A stretch of DNA of 64,000 nt, from contig JACJYR010000005.1 of assembly GCA_020636005.1 (NCBI GenBank), forward strand, positions 1-64,000, read 5' to 3'. Each line of letters begins with the position of its first letter. Position 1 is the stretch's first letter. The stretch is from Lewinellaceae bacterium (GTDB lineage: Bacteria > Bacteroidota > Bacteroidia > Chitinophagales > Saprospiraceae). Of this stretch, positions 32,301-39,300 are shown in pieces. The notes below the pieces were generated by a model. It searched no databases and was not told the origin of the DNA. It worked only from the letters and a program-made list of their open reading frames with translations. The position numbers and the translations under genes were made by a program.

Positions 32301-33110
32301 CAGGCCGTCTGATACTGAAAAGGAAATGCTGCGGTTACCCGGTGTTTCTGAACCATAGGCAGAAGTATTGAAATAGGCTACCTTTTTCAAAGCAAAGTTT
32401 ATGTTCGCAGGGGGCGCCGGCCCAAGTGTCAACTCGCCGGTCAAAACATTGAAACTGCTGGTAATTGGAACCGCACCATTATAGACCAGCCTATCCTCGC
32501 CAATGACATAACCCGTTGCAATCCGGACCGTAGCAGTCAGGCTGTCCTGATCTGCATCGCTTGCGGTGATGCTGTTTGAAATGAGCGTTTCCCCGGCGCA
32601 AAAACAGCTGGGTGACGATTCGATTCCAGCAACAACGGGCGGGGTATTCGTGCAGACTTCAAAGGCATAGCTCTTCGAAAGCGCCATACACCCCCCATAT
32701 ACGATGCCGATATTGTTGCCCACTACCAGGTTGTTGATGCCTGCATTGGTGAGGTAAGTGACGGCCAGGGCCAGGTACCTGCCAGATGATACGCCCGTGA
32801 ACGTGGGCGGGTTACTGGTCGTCAAATATTGGATGTCCCCGGTGGAATCTATTGCCACAAAGACAGTGGTATAGTCAGGGTCAACACCAGCATTGGTAGC
32901 CCCCAAAGCCACACTGCCCAGACCGGAGGACGGGACTTTGTATTCGCAATTAAAAGCACAGCCTGAGCAGCCGGGATCGAAACAGTCAACAAGGTTATCG
33001 CCGTCGTTGTCGAGGCCATCGTTGCAGACTTCCTGGGCAAAGAGTGCTGTCATTGCCAACAGAAAAAAACATGTCAGATATGCCCTGAAAAATGGGTTTA
33101 AAATACTCAT
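11373..33110 (-). CDS. giant 7245-residue repeat adhesin with type B T9SS sorting domain
   Basis: A signal peptide is followed by an Asp-rich EF-hand-like segment (NDGLDNDGDNLVDCFDPGC). From about residue 300 to 4085 I count about 22 DUF11-like modules of 150-176 residues, each starting near a TKA..P-NGNY pattern and ending in an Asp-rich linker finishing DDPT. From about 4100 to 6950 there is a long array of Ig-like/SprB-like modules with the signature Y.W.GP.GF.S...NP. A cadherin-like segment follows, and the last 90 residues (CNVPSVFTPNGDGVNDEFF ... WLGTYKNNDLPVGTYFYIL) form a gliding-motility-type C-terminal sorting domain. It should be exported by T9SS and held on the surface as a long fibre; PorP/SprF and PD40-OmpA genes follow in the same operon. 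Residues about 4788-5970 contain near-identical 523-residue repeats. Function as adhesin or gliding filament is inferred from SprB-type proteins. Confidence 0.93.
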   Translation of the reverse strand: MSILNPFFRAYLTCFFLLAMTALFAQEVCNDGLDNDGDNLVDCFDPGCSGCAFNCEYKVPSSGLGSVALGATNAGVDPDYTTVFVAIDSTGDIQYLTTSNPPTFTGVSSGRYLALAVTYLTNAGINNLVVGNNIGIVYGGCMALSKSYAFEVCTNTPPVVAGIESSPSCFCAGETLISNSITASDADQDSLTATVRIATGYVIGEDRLVYNGAVPITSSFNVLTGELTLGPAPPANINFALKKVAYFNTSAYGSETPGNRSISFSVSDGLESDGPETRTVRVGNPLCPCAGIMASKAVSNVAPAQSGTDGNVDVTYTFTIQNTGGMDLGRLAMPENLAAQLGNAFVGVVSTPSILAGGTATVAPTPNASFNGNTNTDLFNGTSGRLKPGQSFQVAIVVEVDNSEAIPVLENQATVTGVAIDGSGNPVTDGLGQPVTTSDPTDNGVNPTTNNGSGGTNDPTPLVVPAIALTKALVSSLPATGQPANVYKLQYEYLVKNTGTTYLEDIRVADDLSAWGAALLATPAPVVELANVDASTLPTNNNGNFDGTSDTDLLASGGTGLLHPGESFKIKLTVFVDIAQATSGLINQGLATATPTNGAGTPIGADVNDLSDDASGLPTGNPESTNPGATGDSGGPDDPTPVAFPALPLLTKSITAEPVLAGDHTYAVPFQFLIQNQGGGALCNLNLVENFVSQYGCAFENVLSVSSVNLANTSGNSIAPTRNTTYDGGGDDNLFNGDGCLYPGDEITLNVVVEINVSCLGVDEPLVNQAIVSGLDPNTGNLLSDLSDDATDLDGVPGPDNDSGGENDPTLLEIPTIRLAKEQVSSTTLPDGKVEVTYQFIAQNTGNVTLHNIALEDDISSQFGAAFVSASTVSIAGSATTQGNTFAGFTGSGTTGSAAADGDDLLDRLATLKPGENIVVSITVVVDPALVPAMGLTNQAMVEGTTSNGGTVSDLSDNGTHPNTNNGEGGSDDPTPLNLGPIPVLTKALTAAPTLLPSGNYQATYLFSLTNTGTGAMCSIDVFDDLHAEFGCALASASAPTLLLWDNASGLSTQPNFNGLYNGLSQINMFVGNGCIFPEDKIQWSITVELNPDCSPLSSPLINQATVMATDTDGNSIEDDSDDASDVDGDLINDNESGGTDDPTFIYLPNIAVTKAITGSTALPNGHVLLDFRFNIENTGNADLSNLSLTDPLNFTTAIIGTPMLSLTNVNATAVPATNNGAYTGVAPDTDLLVGAATDRLKPGQSFVVFMSVEVDPQQFGLLPQPIENQATVTGFPVNNSGIPLGGYASVSDVSDDGTGLQNGGDPTTGNPGADNDNGVGGTDDPTVVSLPPTPKLTKAITATPVPLPNGNYAVTYALAIENLGGSEFCIIGLEEDFASQFGCAFEGVISKTAPVLTNTSGLSTNPTLNSIYNGSTSTGLLNGDGCLYPGDAITMSVTVEVSIGCTPLPAPLANTATVTGVDNNGHPVSDDSDDSTDLDTDTNPDNETGGPDDPTLLLIPEISLTKALTSTTALPNGNYQLAFRFNIENTGNTNLSNLSVTDLLNFSPAIVGTPAVSVTNVDATAVPAGNNGVYTGIAPDNDLLAGAATDKLEPGQSFVIVLGVEVNPQQFGLLAQPIENQAVASGNPVDASGNDLPALANPTDDSDDGTSLPNGGDPTTGNPGADNDNGAGGTEDPTIVSLPPIPNLIKAITTAPTQLPNGNYAVTFGLSIENLGGSEFCTIGLEEDFASQFGCAFEGVISKTAPLLTNTSGLSTNPTLNSIYNGSTSTGLLNGDGCLYPGDVITMNVTVEIDINCSPLPAPLANTATVTGVDNQGNPVSDDSDDNTDLDGDTSPDNETGGTDDPTLTLIPDVAITKALTDVTPLPNGNYHLDFRFNIKNTGNVILSDLSVADPLNFTSAIIGTPSVSITNVDASAAPTANNGAYTGTAPDTDLLAGASTDKLEPGQSFVIYLGVDVNPLQFGLLSQPVENQAVVTGNPVDGSGIELTGLADPTDASDDGTGLPNGGDPNSDNPNAGNDNGAGGTDDPTLISLPARLQLSKAITGVPVPLANGNYDIAYEFRIENLGGSEVCLLGLEEDFAAQYGCAFVGIKSVGSINLANTSGNSTSPTANTVYNGGSVANLFNGDGCLFPGDEITVSLIAEIDNSCTGIHVPLVNQATVTGEDPSGNPISDNSDDETDLDGAPGPDNDSGGVNDPTLLSIPEISLAKEQVSSTLLGNGHFEVVYKLVVKNTGNVALNNVALEDDISTQFAPAFVSAHALSMGGTASILGGLNPTFTGSGATGSALADGDDILNRTGILLPGNTIMAQIAVEIDPTLVPAIGLFNQATATGTTPDGDMVSDVSDNGANPDGNNGNGGSDDETPLNLGPVPVILKKATAAPALLPNGDYAVRYEFTVRNNGAGEMCNINVSDDLAAQFGCALVNTTPATWISFSNTSGLSVQPTLNTIYNGGTHPGFFNGDGCLFPDDEFQFFIDVKITNCAADPHLLANQATVTAVDPDGGNLVSDTSDDETDLDSNNTPDNESGSGGDPTLVFLPDVAITKAVTGASALANGNVLLNFRFNIKNTGNTDLTDLSVADPLNFLPAIVGTPAVSIANVSATMPPSSNNGLYNGNSTIDLLNGSATDLLEPGQAFVINMSVEVEPLAFGLLPQPIENQATVTGTPQAENGNPIPGYGPVEDASDDGTGLSSGGDPASDNPGAVNDNGAGGTDDPTIVTLPPAPAITKMVVGVPVALPNGNHSVTYEFSIGNMGGSRFCQIGLQEDLASQFDCAFVQVLGKTAPMLTNTSGLSINPTLNSVYNGISSTNLLNNDGCLYPGDLITLTIEVEVDVNCETAANPLANTATVTGVDDNGNPVSDDSDDRTDLNGDSDPDNETGGTDDPTLTLIPDVAITKSLTATTPLANGNYQFSFRFNVENTGNVSLSNLSVADPLTFGAAVVGLPTVSVTNIDATNAPVPSLSYDGVGMADLLDGAPTNRLEPGQSFYILMSVEVNPVIFGAFPQPVENQATVTGDPIDASGNPLTGLPSPADDSDDGTDLPNAGDPNSNNPGADNDLGTSDDPTLLSLPPIVALNKSLTGAPVLLPNSHYSATYAFHIENKGGSQLCQIDLTEDFASQFGCAFVKILGVTSPVASGSSTAPTLNTIYNGGTNANLFNSDGCLQSGDTITLSVSVEIDVACASVPTPLANQATVSGEDDNGNDVTDQSDDATDLDGNPGNDNDSGGEDDPTLLYIPGIAVTKAHTNTVQVGNQFRLDFEFIVRNAGNTILENITLEDDLDVQWGAALLLVPDATIGVSNISASVLPSANPDFDGSSDIALLTPGGLLEPGEAFKVKMSVYIDPAGVPLNGLLNRAAVGGLPTDGSGTPLIDLHTMSPYIPGAVTDFSDDGTGLPGDADPLSDNPGAEGDLGTSDDFTPVNIPPIAKLYKSISGLPTALPNGNYAVTYDFRIENVGGSQFCQIDLIENFKAQHGCSFVQILNVTTPLATGTSMAPTRNTVYDGDGEWNVFNSDGCLLPGDEISVSITIEADISCSTRPHPLDNSATVNGVGDDGNPVSDTSDDETDVDGNPGTDNETGSDEDPTILLIPDIAVTKALIATTPLPGGNYQLKFRFNIENTGNGNLSNLSLLDPLTFAGAVVGTPVASVVNNDALMPPNANPAYTGFGANQDLLAGAATDMMRPGERFSVFLSVEVDPALFTALPQPVENQATAAGDVVDENGNPLIGYPSPTDDSDDGTSIPGGGDPISDNPSGVNDNGAGGMDDPTLISLPQIKLAKAVSNVVPSNTPGNYYVSFNLVIKNDGNVPLTNIQLTDDLVAQLGSAYVGVTAGPIISTGAGNPILPNAGGSFPAQVFDGASGFMNAGDEINLAFTVEINPDAGGAPNPLTNQARATGDDPNGDEVSDLSDDGTDPDGDNGEGGVDDPTEIPLPQINAAKEIIDISPAASGLANHFDITYRLVVQNTGNQALSNLALTDDLPAQLGAAFVQVAGIPAIYPPLTTATSQPAVNAAFSGANPATDIFSGAATDDLRPGQKITVDIVVEVNPSAPGAPSPIINQAEASGIDTSMITVTDLTDSGADPTTDNGSGGLDDPTEFPCPAANIDLSAAAVVICESEDAAITLVSDVPTASYEWVDMAAPGVVVSTDQNPVFANLTTTTTYQVTVYPNDGCYTDLTETITINVTPTPPAPVVADVEVCEGELLQIGTTTTADAYFWDGPNGWTSDDQNPFVSTAAGLTDGGVYQLSYLENNCWSDKAYVAVTIHQLPPQPTLTNNGPICEGNPIILSTSSGCDTFRWIGPDGMSTMTLSNPLLTTTTKTTTIPFGNVAYDAGLWSVVCVDAFGCESPASAQVEMVIYPIPQQPLPTNNSPICEGEEITLHAGGNYPAGTLYQWYATDPAQVGAVVISTEQNPTISNLIAAGSYTYWLTVTVNGCVSPAGFTVVIVAEKPEVNASNDGTECVEPMTDLNLGAVATGGTAPYTFAWSGPNSFVSIDQNPILPNAANHLSGTYIVTVTDANGCKDVAETVVDVTLSVAEPFLSYNGPLCEGSQLVITAPAYNGLDVHYEWTGPAGTTSNGAYADAPVIVIDLVEASATGNYAVQVTVDGCTSVLSEPLAVTINESPDVAPGYSYVLNPDCSPSDLLLFANAAAGTGNDLEFLWNGPNGFTSTEANPIIEDVVESYNGSYVLTVTDENGCSNTRTLEVSGITPVLTFPVITGSGQTCEGNTVTLTVPGYQGVYVAYFWNLPGSTANITGLNSNQITISPATLAHAGNYTVTIVVDDCTILSSTYELLIFETPVVTATNDGTECTAPMTDLNLAASASGGAAPYTFQWSGPNGFGSAAQNPIVPNTASGSSGTYTVLLTDFNGCTASASTVVDVTTPPAEPVIFANGPVCEGSEAVLEIPVYNGVDVSYEWTGPNGSTSGGDYPDAPYLQLGHAGIGDAGGYTVRVVVDGCSSVVSVPYVLVVNEAPTVAATNDGTECTAPMTDLNLGASAAGGTAPYTFAWTGPNGFASIGQAPILPNAANNLSGTYTVTLTDANGCTAQAETVVDVTTSPDKPALSYNGPLCEGGQLVITAPAYNGLDVHYDWAGPAGTTSSGAYPDVAVVVVDLAGAGASGSYTVQVTVDGCTSVLSEPLAVTINEAPEVLPGYSYTLNTDCSPSDLQFFANAAPGSGSVLGFLWTGPNGFASTEENPLVPDVAESYNGSYTLTATDENGCSDTRTVEVSGISDVLAMPVVTGSGQACEGSTVTLSVPGYQGVSVSYNWSLPGPAANITGLNSNQITIAPAALAHAGSYSVTIVVDGCTITSGAYELLIFETPVVTATNDGTECTAPMTDLNLAASASGGAAPYTFQWSGPNGFGSAAQNPIVPNTASGSSGTYTVLLTDFNGCTASASTVVDVTTPPAEPVIFANGPVCEGSEAVLEIPVYNGVDVSYEWTGPNGSTSGGDYPDAPYLQLGHAGIGDAGGYTVRVVVDGCSSVVSVPYVLVVNEAPTVAATNDGTECTAPMTDLNLGASAAGGTAPYTFAWTGPNGFASIGQAPILPNAANNLSGTYTVTLTDANGCTAQAETVVDVTTSPDKPALSYNGPLCEGGQLVITAPAYNGLDVHYDWAGPAGTTSSGAYPDVAVVVVDLAGASASGSYTVQVTVDGCTSVLSEPLAVTINEAPEVLPSYSYTLNTDCSPSDLQFFANAAPGSGSVLGFLWTGPNGFASTEENPLVADVAESYNGSYTLTVTDENGCSDTRTVEVSGISDVLAMPVVTGSGQACEGSTVTLSVPGYQGVSVSYNWSLPGSTANITGLNSNQITIAPAALAHAGSYSVTIVVDGCTITSGAYELLIFETPVVTATNDGTECTAPMTDLNLAASASGGAAPYTFQWSGPNGFGSAAQNPIVPNTASGSSGTYTVLLTDFNGCTASASTVVDVTTPPAEPVIFANGPVCEGSEAVLEIPVYNGVDVSYEWTGPNGSTSGGDYPNSNFIGMDIAPLSAGGAYTVQVTVDGCTSVVSEPYVLTIYEAPVVSAGNDGTECVTPMTDMNLSSVVNGGASPYTWAWSGPNGFSSTLQNPIVPNVSSADDGNYTVVVTSTQGCTGEATTVVDVTTSPDEPFVTANGPVCEGGEIVLQAPTYAGFDVSYEWVGPNGSTTAGDYPDAPIFAIQQANMGSIGDYQVKVTVDGCTSVWSTAYSLQVNEAPTASPVNNAIPCSVAIDDLELLANPMGGTPPYSFQWSGPNGFISTFENPVIPNVTSGASGTYTLIVQDVLGCQSATNATVVQISSIPTTPTLSVSSQSLCEGETLELETVPYNGAVVTYNWTTPTGQVIQTDAPSLIIGSVNATDHNGQYQMSVTVDGCTSLVSAQVNVAVTPIPAPPSMPADFSICQGGVLALSTNTVADGYLWSGPNGFVSNLQNPPAVLGTTTASAGTYNLVVFENNCPSAPGTVAVMVEATPAKPVLQTASNICQGDTIFLQTALVSGASYQWISPTSTINSNFGTLGDPDNPIWTTTNSTFITLQDHPSLYVGGGWRVRVLSPSGCPSEESVAVNLSIHQVPSAPPALSNGPVVCEDEVVELITGPVPGGTFFWYEGDPFGTPTGELLTTVPNPSLFNVAPGMHQYFLLVEVAGCMSEDATMVEVEVMDMPDVQSVTNTGPYCAGETIQLEAPTIAGAQYTWTGPNGFSSFVEDPVILGGSTFNAGIYVLVVKNGGCISNPISTQVLVTAQPSTPIVVNNGPACEGEIIQLSTPSVSNGLSVVYEWTGPNGFTSNLQNPVLDSLTQADEGNYFVTVIVDGCSSLTSAPSYVEVVNIPGIPPATNNTSQANPACFGDEIQLQTPFIPGATYQWTGPGGFVSFVSNPVIPAASLSNQGQYSVIVNVAGCASGQNFTDVYVQETPAVPIVVSNGPVCVGEDLVLEVANIDSSLAYSWYDSIGNFQVGTGAQLIFDNAQPSINSTYYVVAAINGCETDPSAINSAGEDAFAAAEVDVPSQDVAFVGDDLFVCKDTVSLSAFPLQFNGTGQWSQLDPANPNGSIINPNSLSTLVVNLPGGENGYVWSIISGACGITSSDTVMVTLDGFPIATDDLYSIGYFERLDSTILLNDVANADGYLVEILTQTTHGVIILQDNGQFTYQPDGGFIGTDMFEYQLCNIFCPDECAIAKATIEVGLDSPCNVPSVFTPNGDGVNDEFFIPCLQVYEGSDLTVFNRWGDEVMHSDDYRNDWLGTYKNNDLPVGTYFYILKLNDGNDTVLKGYIFLQR
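15199..18747 (-). repeat. 1569-bp tandem repeat, 2.26 near-identical copies, inside the giant adhesin gene
   Basis: Landmarks recur at an exact spacing of 1569 bases (523 codons): AGCCGTTCGG occurs at 15221, 16790 and 18359, with long identical flanks. Only scattered differences are visible, for instance Ser-Thr versus Pro-Ala before ANITGLN. Identity stops near 15199 on one side and near 18747 on the other, beyond which the same module order continues in diverged form. The segment looks more GC rich than its flanks. Each unit encodes about six Ig-like modules. Confidence 0.95.
27770..29016 (-). repeat. 1056-bp-period repeat of paired DUF11 modules, two closely similar segments
   Basis: The segment near 27770-27960 recurs at about 28826-29016 with few differences; TCGCCGTTCA followed by the same context starts at 27781 and 28837. 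The 352-codon period corresponds to two consecutive DUF11-like modules of alternating type, so expansion proceeds by pairs. Similarity is high only in part of the unit, which suggests an older duplication than the 1569-bp one. Confidence 0.8.
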
Positions 33111-33343
33111 ACTTACAAAAATTTTCAGAGAGCAGTGGGTTTCACTTGCTCAGTGCCGGGGGGTGTCGAACATGTTTTTGTTTGTAAAAAAGAGTTGTCG
33201 GACTGTTCAGAAGCGTTTGTTCAAACTCGTGTTATTTCAGCGCTCAAAGCAATGCCTGTTTTAGCCGTTGCTTAATATATTTTGATATCAACCCAGCCGT
33301 AGAGGGTCGTTTTTTCTTAGTTGTCTGGGTTTGCCTTCGGATA

Positions 33344-36300
33344 TTATTTCCCAGAAATCTGTACCGATGGCAACTCACATTCCTGGTGATACCCAGCAGC
33401 AAAAGTCAGGTTGTCGCCCGCTGCCGGATTGAACGAAAACACATTGGTCTGGCCACTGCTGGAAATATCGCTGTCAGCGGTATCGGCCCAATTGTCTTTC
33501 AGGGTTGGCACAAAGGATGAGAAGGCGCCCGTTCCGGAAATATCAAAAGTCAGGTAGTAGTTGCCAGCGGGAATGTTCATAAAGAGAAATTTCCCGTCCG
33601 GCCCCGTGGTCGCAATGGCTATCACCATACCGGTGTTGGCTGCCCGGAGCGTCACGACAACATCCTGTATAGGTTGCTCCCCGGGATCCTGGCGGCCATC
33701 CTGATCAAGGTCATGCCAGACGTAATTGCCAATGCTGGCCACGAGCGCGGAGGTGACAACTTCCGCATCCTCGTCGTCTTCGCTCTGGTCCCCATCATCA
33801 TTGCCAGGGGTACTGTCAATATCGGGCTGGTCAGCAGTGGTGATTTGGGCAACGTTGACGATGTTGGTTCCCGCAGCAGTAACTTCCACCGTGATCTGGA
33901 GCGACTCGGTTTCGCCTACCCCGATGGACGGGATGCTCCATGTGCCGGCTGTATTTGAATAAGAGCCTGCGCTTGCGGAGTTGGACAAATAGGCAACCCC
34001 AGCGGGCAGCAGATCCTGCAAGGTTACATTGGTGGCTTCTGATGGCCCATCGTTGCTGACCTGAATAGTGTAGGTAATTTGATTCCCGACCAATACTGAA
34101 TTGGTAGAGACCGATTTATTGACTTCCAAGTCCGCCGAACAATCCGTGATGGAAACTACATAGGAGCAACTGCCGTCCGGCCTGGGCGAATACCGGTGTG
34201 TGCCGAGTGCTGCCGGCAACGCCTGGTAATCCACCACAAAAGTCTGCCCCGTAGCCCCGGCGATGGGATTGCCGTCAATATACCATTGATAGAAACCATC
34301 CGGTGGGGCTACAATGCCTGGAGGTTCATTGTCGCAGGCAATAATCGTAGGGACAGTGGTGCAACTCGTTCCTTTGTCGTCTTCATTGGGGTTGCCATTA
34401 TTTGGGGTGGAGTCGATATCCGTATTATCCAGGGCTGTTATTTCCGCACAATTGTACACCAATCCCGCTTCCAAAACTATGGCTTTGATTTGCAGCATCA
34501 GGGTGTCGCCAACGTCCATAATGCCAATGTTCCAGATACCTGATACATCGTTATAGTTGGCTGTAGTTGGCAGGTGCGTCACATACAAGAGGCTGGATGG
34601 CAAAAGATCGGTGATCTGGATCCCGGATGCCGGAAGAGGCCCTTTGTTGACGACTTCAAGGGAAAAAGTGAGGATGTCCCCTATGGCGGTTTCGCTTAGA
34701 TCAACCTGCTTGGTCAGTTCCAGGTCGGTGCAGTTGAAACCGAGCTTCACGGTCTCCTGGTATTTTTCCAAACAACCCTCCTCATTGGTATAGCTGAGGA
34801 CGAAAGTGGTATTGCCGGAAAGGGAAGACAAAATAGGGCGTGGGGAATTGGGGTTGCTCAGCCCTGTAACAGGACTCCATTGGTAGTTGGTGAAACCAAG
34901 TGGCCCTTGCAGGGTTACCGTGCCCGTTGGGCAAATAGCCTGGCTGGGGCCTACCGTTGTGAGCAAGGGCAGGACAATGATGCGCAAAGTGTCAAAACTA
35001 AGGCAGGCACCAAAGGTAGTGGCCAGTACATAATCCAGCGTGTCGGGATAAGTGTTGGTGTTCGTATAATTAAATGAGGGGTTGGGAACAAGCCGATTGG
35101 ACAGGGCTGATGTGGGCGCCCCGTTGAGTCCCGACCAGAAATAATTAAAGCCGGGCACATTTTCACCACAGCCCAAAGTGAACGTGGCACCACTGCAAAT
35201 GGTCGTTTCTGCTCCTGCATTTTCATATTTCACCTCGGTGAGCGGCACCGCATCCGTGCAGGTACAGCTCGTGAAATCCACCAGCAGGGGACAAGTTTGA
35301 CCCGGCAATGCCGGAAAACTGCCAGAGAGGGTAGCCGACGCCCCAGCCGCTATCGGGTTACTGTAAACCAGGCTTCCCAGGAGTACATCCCCGGGGCCGA
35401 TGTCACCATTGGCATCCACATCTGCGTAAATGTTCACGGTCGTCGGGATGGAAGTGGCGAAATCACCAGCATTTTTTATCACCATTGAATGGATGTCCAC
35501 CTGGGTAGCTCCGCAGGGCACAGCGATGTCATAGCCCGTTACTTCGTAATCGTATTTTACAAAATCAACATCTACCTCATCTGCTCCGGTGATGAAGCGG
35601 ACATCGCACAGATCACCATCACAGTTGAGTACATTTGGAATAAAAGCCCGACCGATGATCGGCTGGGTGGGAATGTTGCAGGGAATATTGTTAGGGTCGG
35701 CCTGGAAGTCAATCTGATAGACAATATCTTTAAAAGCCGGCAAACCCGCCCTGATATTGAAAATCACTTCCTGTATGCCGTTTACATTGTTGAGTTTTGG
35801 TGTGGTGGAGGTGACATCGGTTGGGTCATCGAAAAAAGCAGAACCCGGGACATAGATGGTGCCGGCTGGAAGGGCGATGAGGATAGAGTCTTTTCCATTT
35901 GTTATGGAAGGAAATTGCACCGTATTCCTAACCGTACCCTTTCCGCCACAGGCGTTGACAGGCCCGGATGCCGGGCCGAGTAGTTCGATAACCAGGTTGG
36001 CTTTGTAATCAAAATGAGACCCAGAGACATCAATTGCCGCCCCGGTCTGGATGATGGAAGTCAGTACTTGATTGCAAGCCGTGTTGGTCCTGCTGGTAAA
36101 ACGGGGGAACTCCCCAATGGTAAAATTACAGTTTGTTTCAACCCCAAACTTCATCCGCAGGGTCCGGTTTGCGGTTACCGGATCGCCCAGGCCCGGCAGG
36201 CCATTCGCCTGAATAACCGGCACCAACTGGTTGATGTCCCAGATATGTTCTATACCAAGCGTGGTGCTGATGGTTAGGGTGGGCGGCGTAGTGATGTTGT

Positions 36301-39300
36301 AAACCGGACTGGCCGGGTTGCAGGGATAGCAAAGCTGCACCTCGCCGGGCACGAAATCCAGGCCCGAAGAATAGGGCATGAACACGGCCATTTGAGGATC
36401 GTAAAGTTTAGCAAGGCCGTTGTTGTCGAACTGTACTTCGTAGGTGAAATCCTGGCAAGCTGTTACCAGATCGGGGGCCTGGATCACTGCCTGGTCAATG
36501 CTGCCCGGCTTTGGCCTGACGTATAGCCATAAGGTATCCAAATTGCAGGGCCAGCCCCCGGAAAGTATGTCCAGCCGATTGTTGGGATAAGAAAGACAAT
36601 CGAACCCCGCCACTACCATCAGCGAGTCCCGGCCACAATTATCGTAAGTAAAATTGAGGTTGAAATTGATGGCACTGCCCAGCCCGACATTCCCCAACTG
36701 ATATACGCCGTTGGTAACCGGCACCGGGTTGCCGTTGGAAAAAGTAAGCCCAACCGGGTCAATGGAGGCCGGGTCAATTATGACCAGGAATGCGTTGTTG
36801 GCACCGTTCCCATTGTTTTGCAACAGCAACTGCCAGCGACCTTCTTTATCGTCTGGTTCCGAAAGGTTATTGACCGCCAATAAATTCAGATCCGGCCCTG
36901 TAGGGGTAAAAGTGTGGCCTGAACTGAAAGTGTAGTATTCGTCATCCAAATAAGGGCTGCAAAACTTCACCACCCTGGTCACTTCGTGGTAGGCGTCTTT
37001 GTCCACATTCAGCTCGGCAGTGCAGGGCACATCGTAGTAAAATGTGGATCGCATTTCGTTTCCACCGTCGCTGAATGGAGCAGCACCGCAGGTGTCCAAA
37101 ACATTTAAAAAATAGCTGACAAAAGTGTCATTCACGATTTGCACCTGGTCGCTGAGGGTCACGTTGCGGTTATCACCAATGTTGGTGCTAATGGTCCGGT
37201 TGACGCCATACGTGGCCCGATTGAACAGATAGCCCTCCGGCATGGCCATTTTTGCCTGGGTGATGTAGGACCATTGCCGGTATTCGTAGGGAAAAGGATC
37301 GCTGCCAACCACCCCGTCGCCAATGCAAAAGATTGAGTTGAGGCCATTGACATAACCGCAGCCGGTAAACTCCCGGGTACCGTTTGACTGTGAAAACGAG
37401 AAACCGACCCCCTCAAAGTAACCCGGCAAACCAGGCGAGCATTTGAAGCGATCCGCCGGGGCCACGGGTGCGGCAGTCAGGGCACCGTAGAAACAAGTGT
37501 TGAAATACACATTGGCGATGTCGCAACCGATGTTATCGGTATAAACAACATCACCGGAGAGGGTAATTTCATCCCCATCCTGATAGCTAAAGCCCATCGG
37601 CACGGTACCACAGCCTTCAATCGTCGGCGCTGCAATGTCCCATCGGACGGTATTTCCATCGTTGACAGAGGCTACCATGTTGCATTCGTACGTGTTGCCC
37701 CCCGAAACGATGGTCAGCACGTTGTTGCCAACGGGCATCAGGATGCGGTGGCCGTTTGTGGAAAAGTCATTTTCAAAATAGATATAATCAAGGGTGGACA
37801 CCGTGCCACCCGTCAAATTGACAACGGCAGTCGCCGTGAACCGAAGCTCGTCCCCTTTCATGGCCCGGTCTTTTCGGATATTCGCCATGTTCAGGCTGCC
37901 CATTGCATCCGGGCACCCGTCCTGGTCGTTGTCGGGCAGGCCGAAACAAGTCCGTTCTATCGAATAGCTTGCACTCACCAGCCCGTCGCAGGGGCCACTA
38001 CAGCAGCCACCCCAGGCTAAGTTTGTCAAGTCGGTTTCACAAAAAAGATTCAACCTGCAAGGATTGGGGCAGGCAGGCCCATATTCAAAATACATGGCTG
38101 CAGCGGTGGTTACGTTTGTTCCGCAGGTACAGTTATAATAGGTAAGGTCAATGTTGACATTGGAATTCCGGTACAGACTGACATTGTTTCCGAAACCAGG
38201 GCCAAAGCAGGCCTTGATGGTGGCAGGCCCATTGACGAAACCACCCAAAACCGGGATGCCGTTGGCCTCCACCAAAGTAGTGGATATGGTGGTGGTGCCG
38301 TCAGAGCCTACCCAGGTGATGCCGTTGGAAGAGTCCCATTGCAAATTGGCAGGTACGTCAATGTCAATGCAGAACTGCCCCTGGTTCCGTATTTGGGGCA
38401 ACTGTGCATCCACCGAAATAAGGTTGTAGGAAAAAGTCTCCGTAGCGCCAAACACCATGTTGCCCGGCACCGTCGAAGCGCCGGTCGAATTCAGATCAAC
38501 CGTTGGGTCGCTGCTATCGCTGGTAATGATGGATTGGCCGCAGGGTAAAAAATACCGGGCCTGCAGGGAGGATCCAAAATAACTGGGCGCAGTGCCACAA
38601 CCTTCCTGGCAACATTGGTAGGTGTTGAATTTCAGAACGATGGTTTCGCCTGGCGCCAGGGTCAACAGGGTATCCGTGTCAAAACGCCGGAAGTAGTTCA
38701 ACGCACCAGCGTTGCAGTTGCCGCCCGGCAGGCCGACCGTATTGGTCATTTGCGCAAGGTTGAAAGCCTGGGGCGGGCCGCCATTGAGTTGGTAACTAAC
38801 GCTTGCAGCATCCACCGCATTCCGGTTTGAATTGCTTGCCTCTATCCTGAAATATAAATTCGTGGCCCATCCAGGCCCTGCATTGGTGATAGTATAGGTA
38901 TGCTCTGTGGCACCGTCCATACAGGCGGGAAAGGTCCTGGAAGTTGCCGAAACACTGATGCCCGGCGGGTTGGTGGACAGTGCCGCACCAAACTGTGCAT
39001 CCAACATGGCGCAGTCCGTGCCGTCGCAGCCATAGGAGGCTTCCCAGGTGGTCAGCATGTTGCCACATGCCGCCAGGGTTACTTCTTCCGAGAAAATAAA
39101 ATATTCTGCATCAATCTGATTATTGGTCGGCAGGTCGAAGGTGGCGTTCATGTCCAAATTGCCTGCGACACCGTTGTTGCTGTATTTTCCAAAATTCCCT
39201 ATCAGCAGTTGGTAAACATCACCGGAAGGGCCGGATGAAAGAAGCGTCCAATCCGCTGGATCAATGGGCAGCCCATTGATTTTCCGGTTGGAAACGGACA

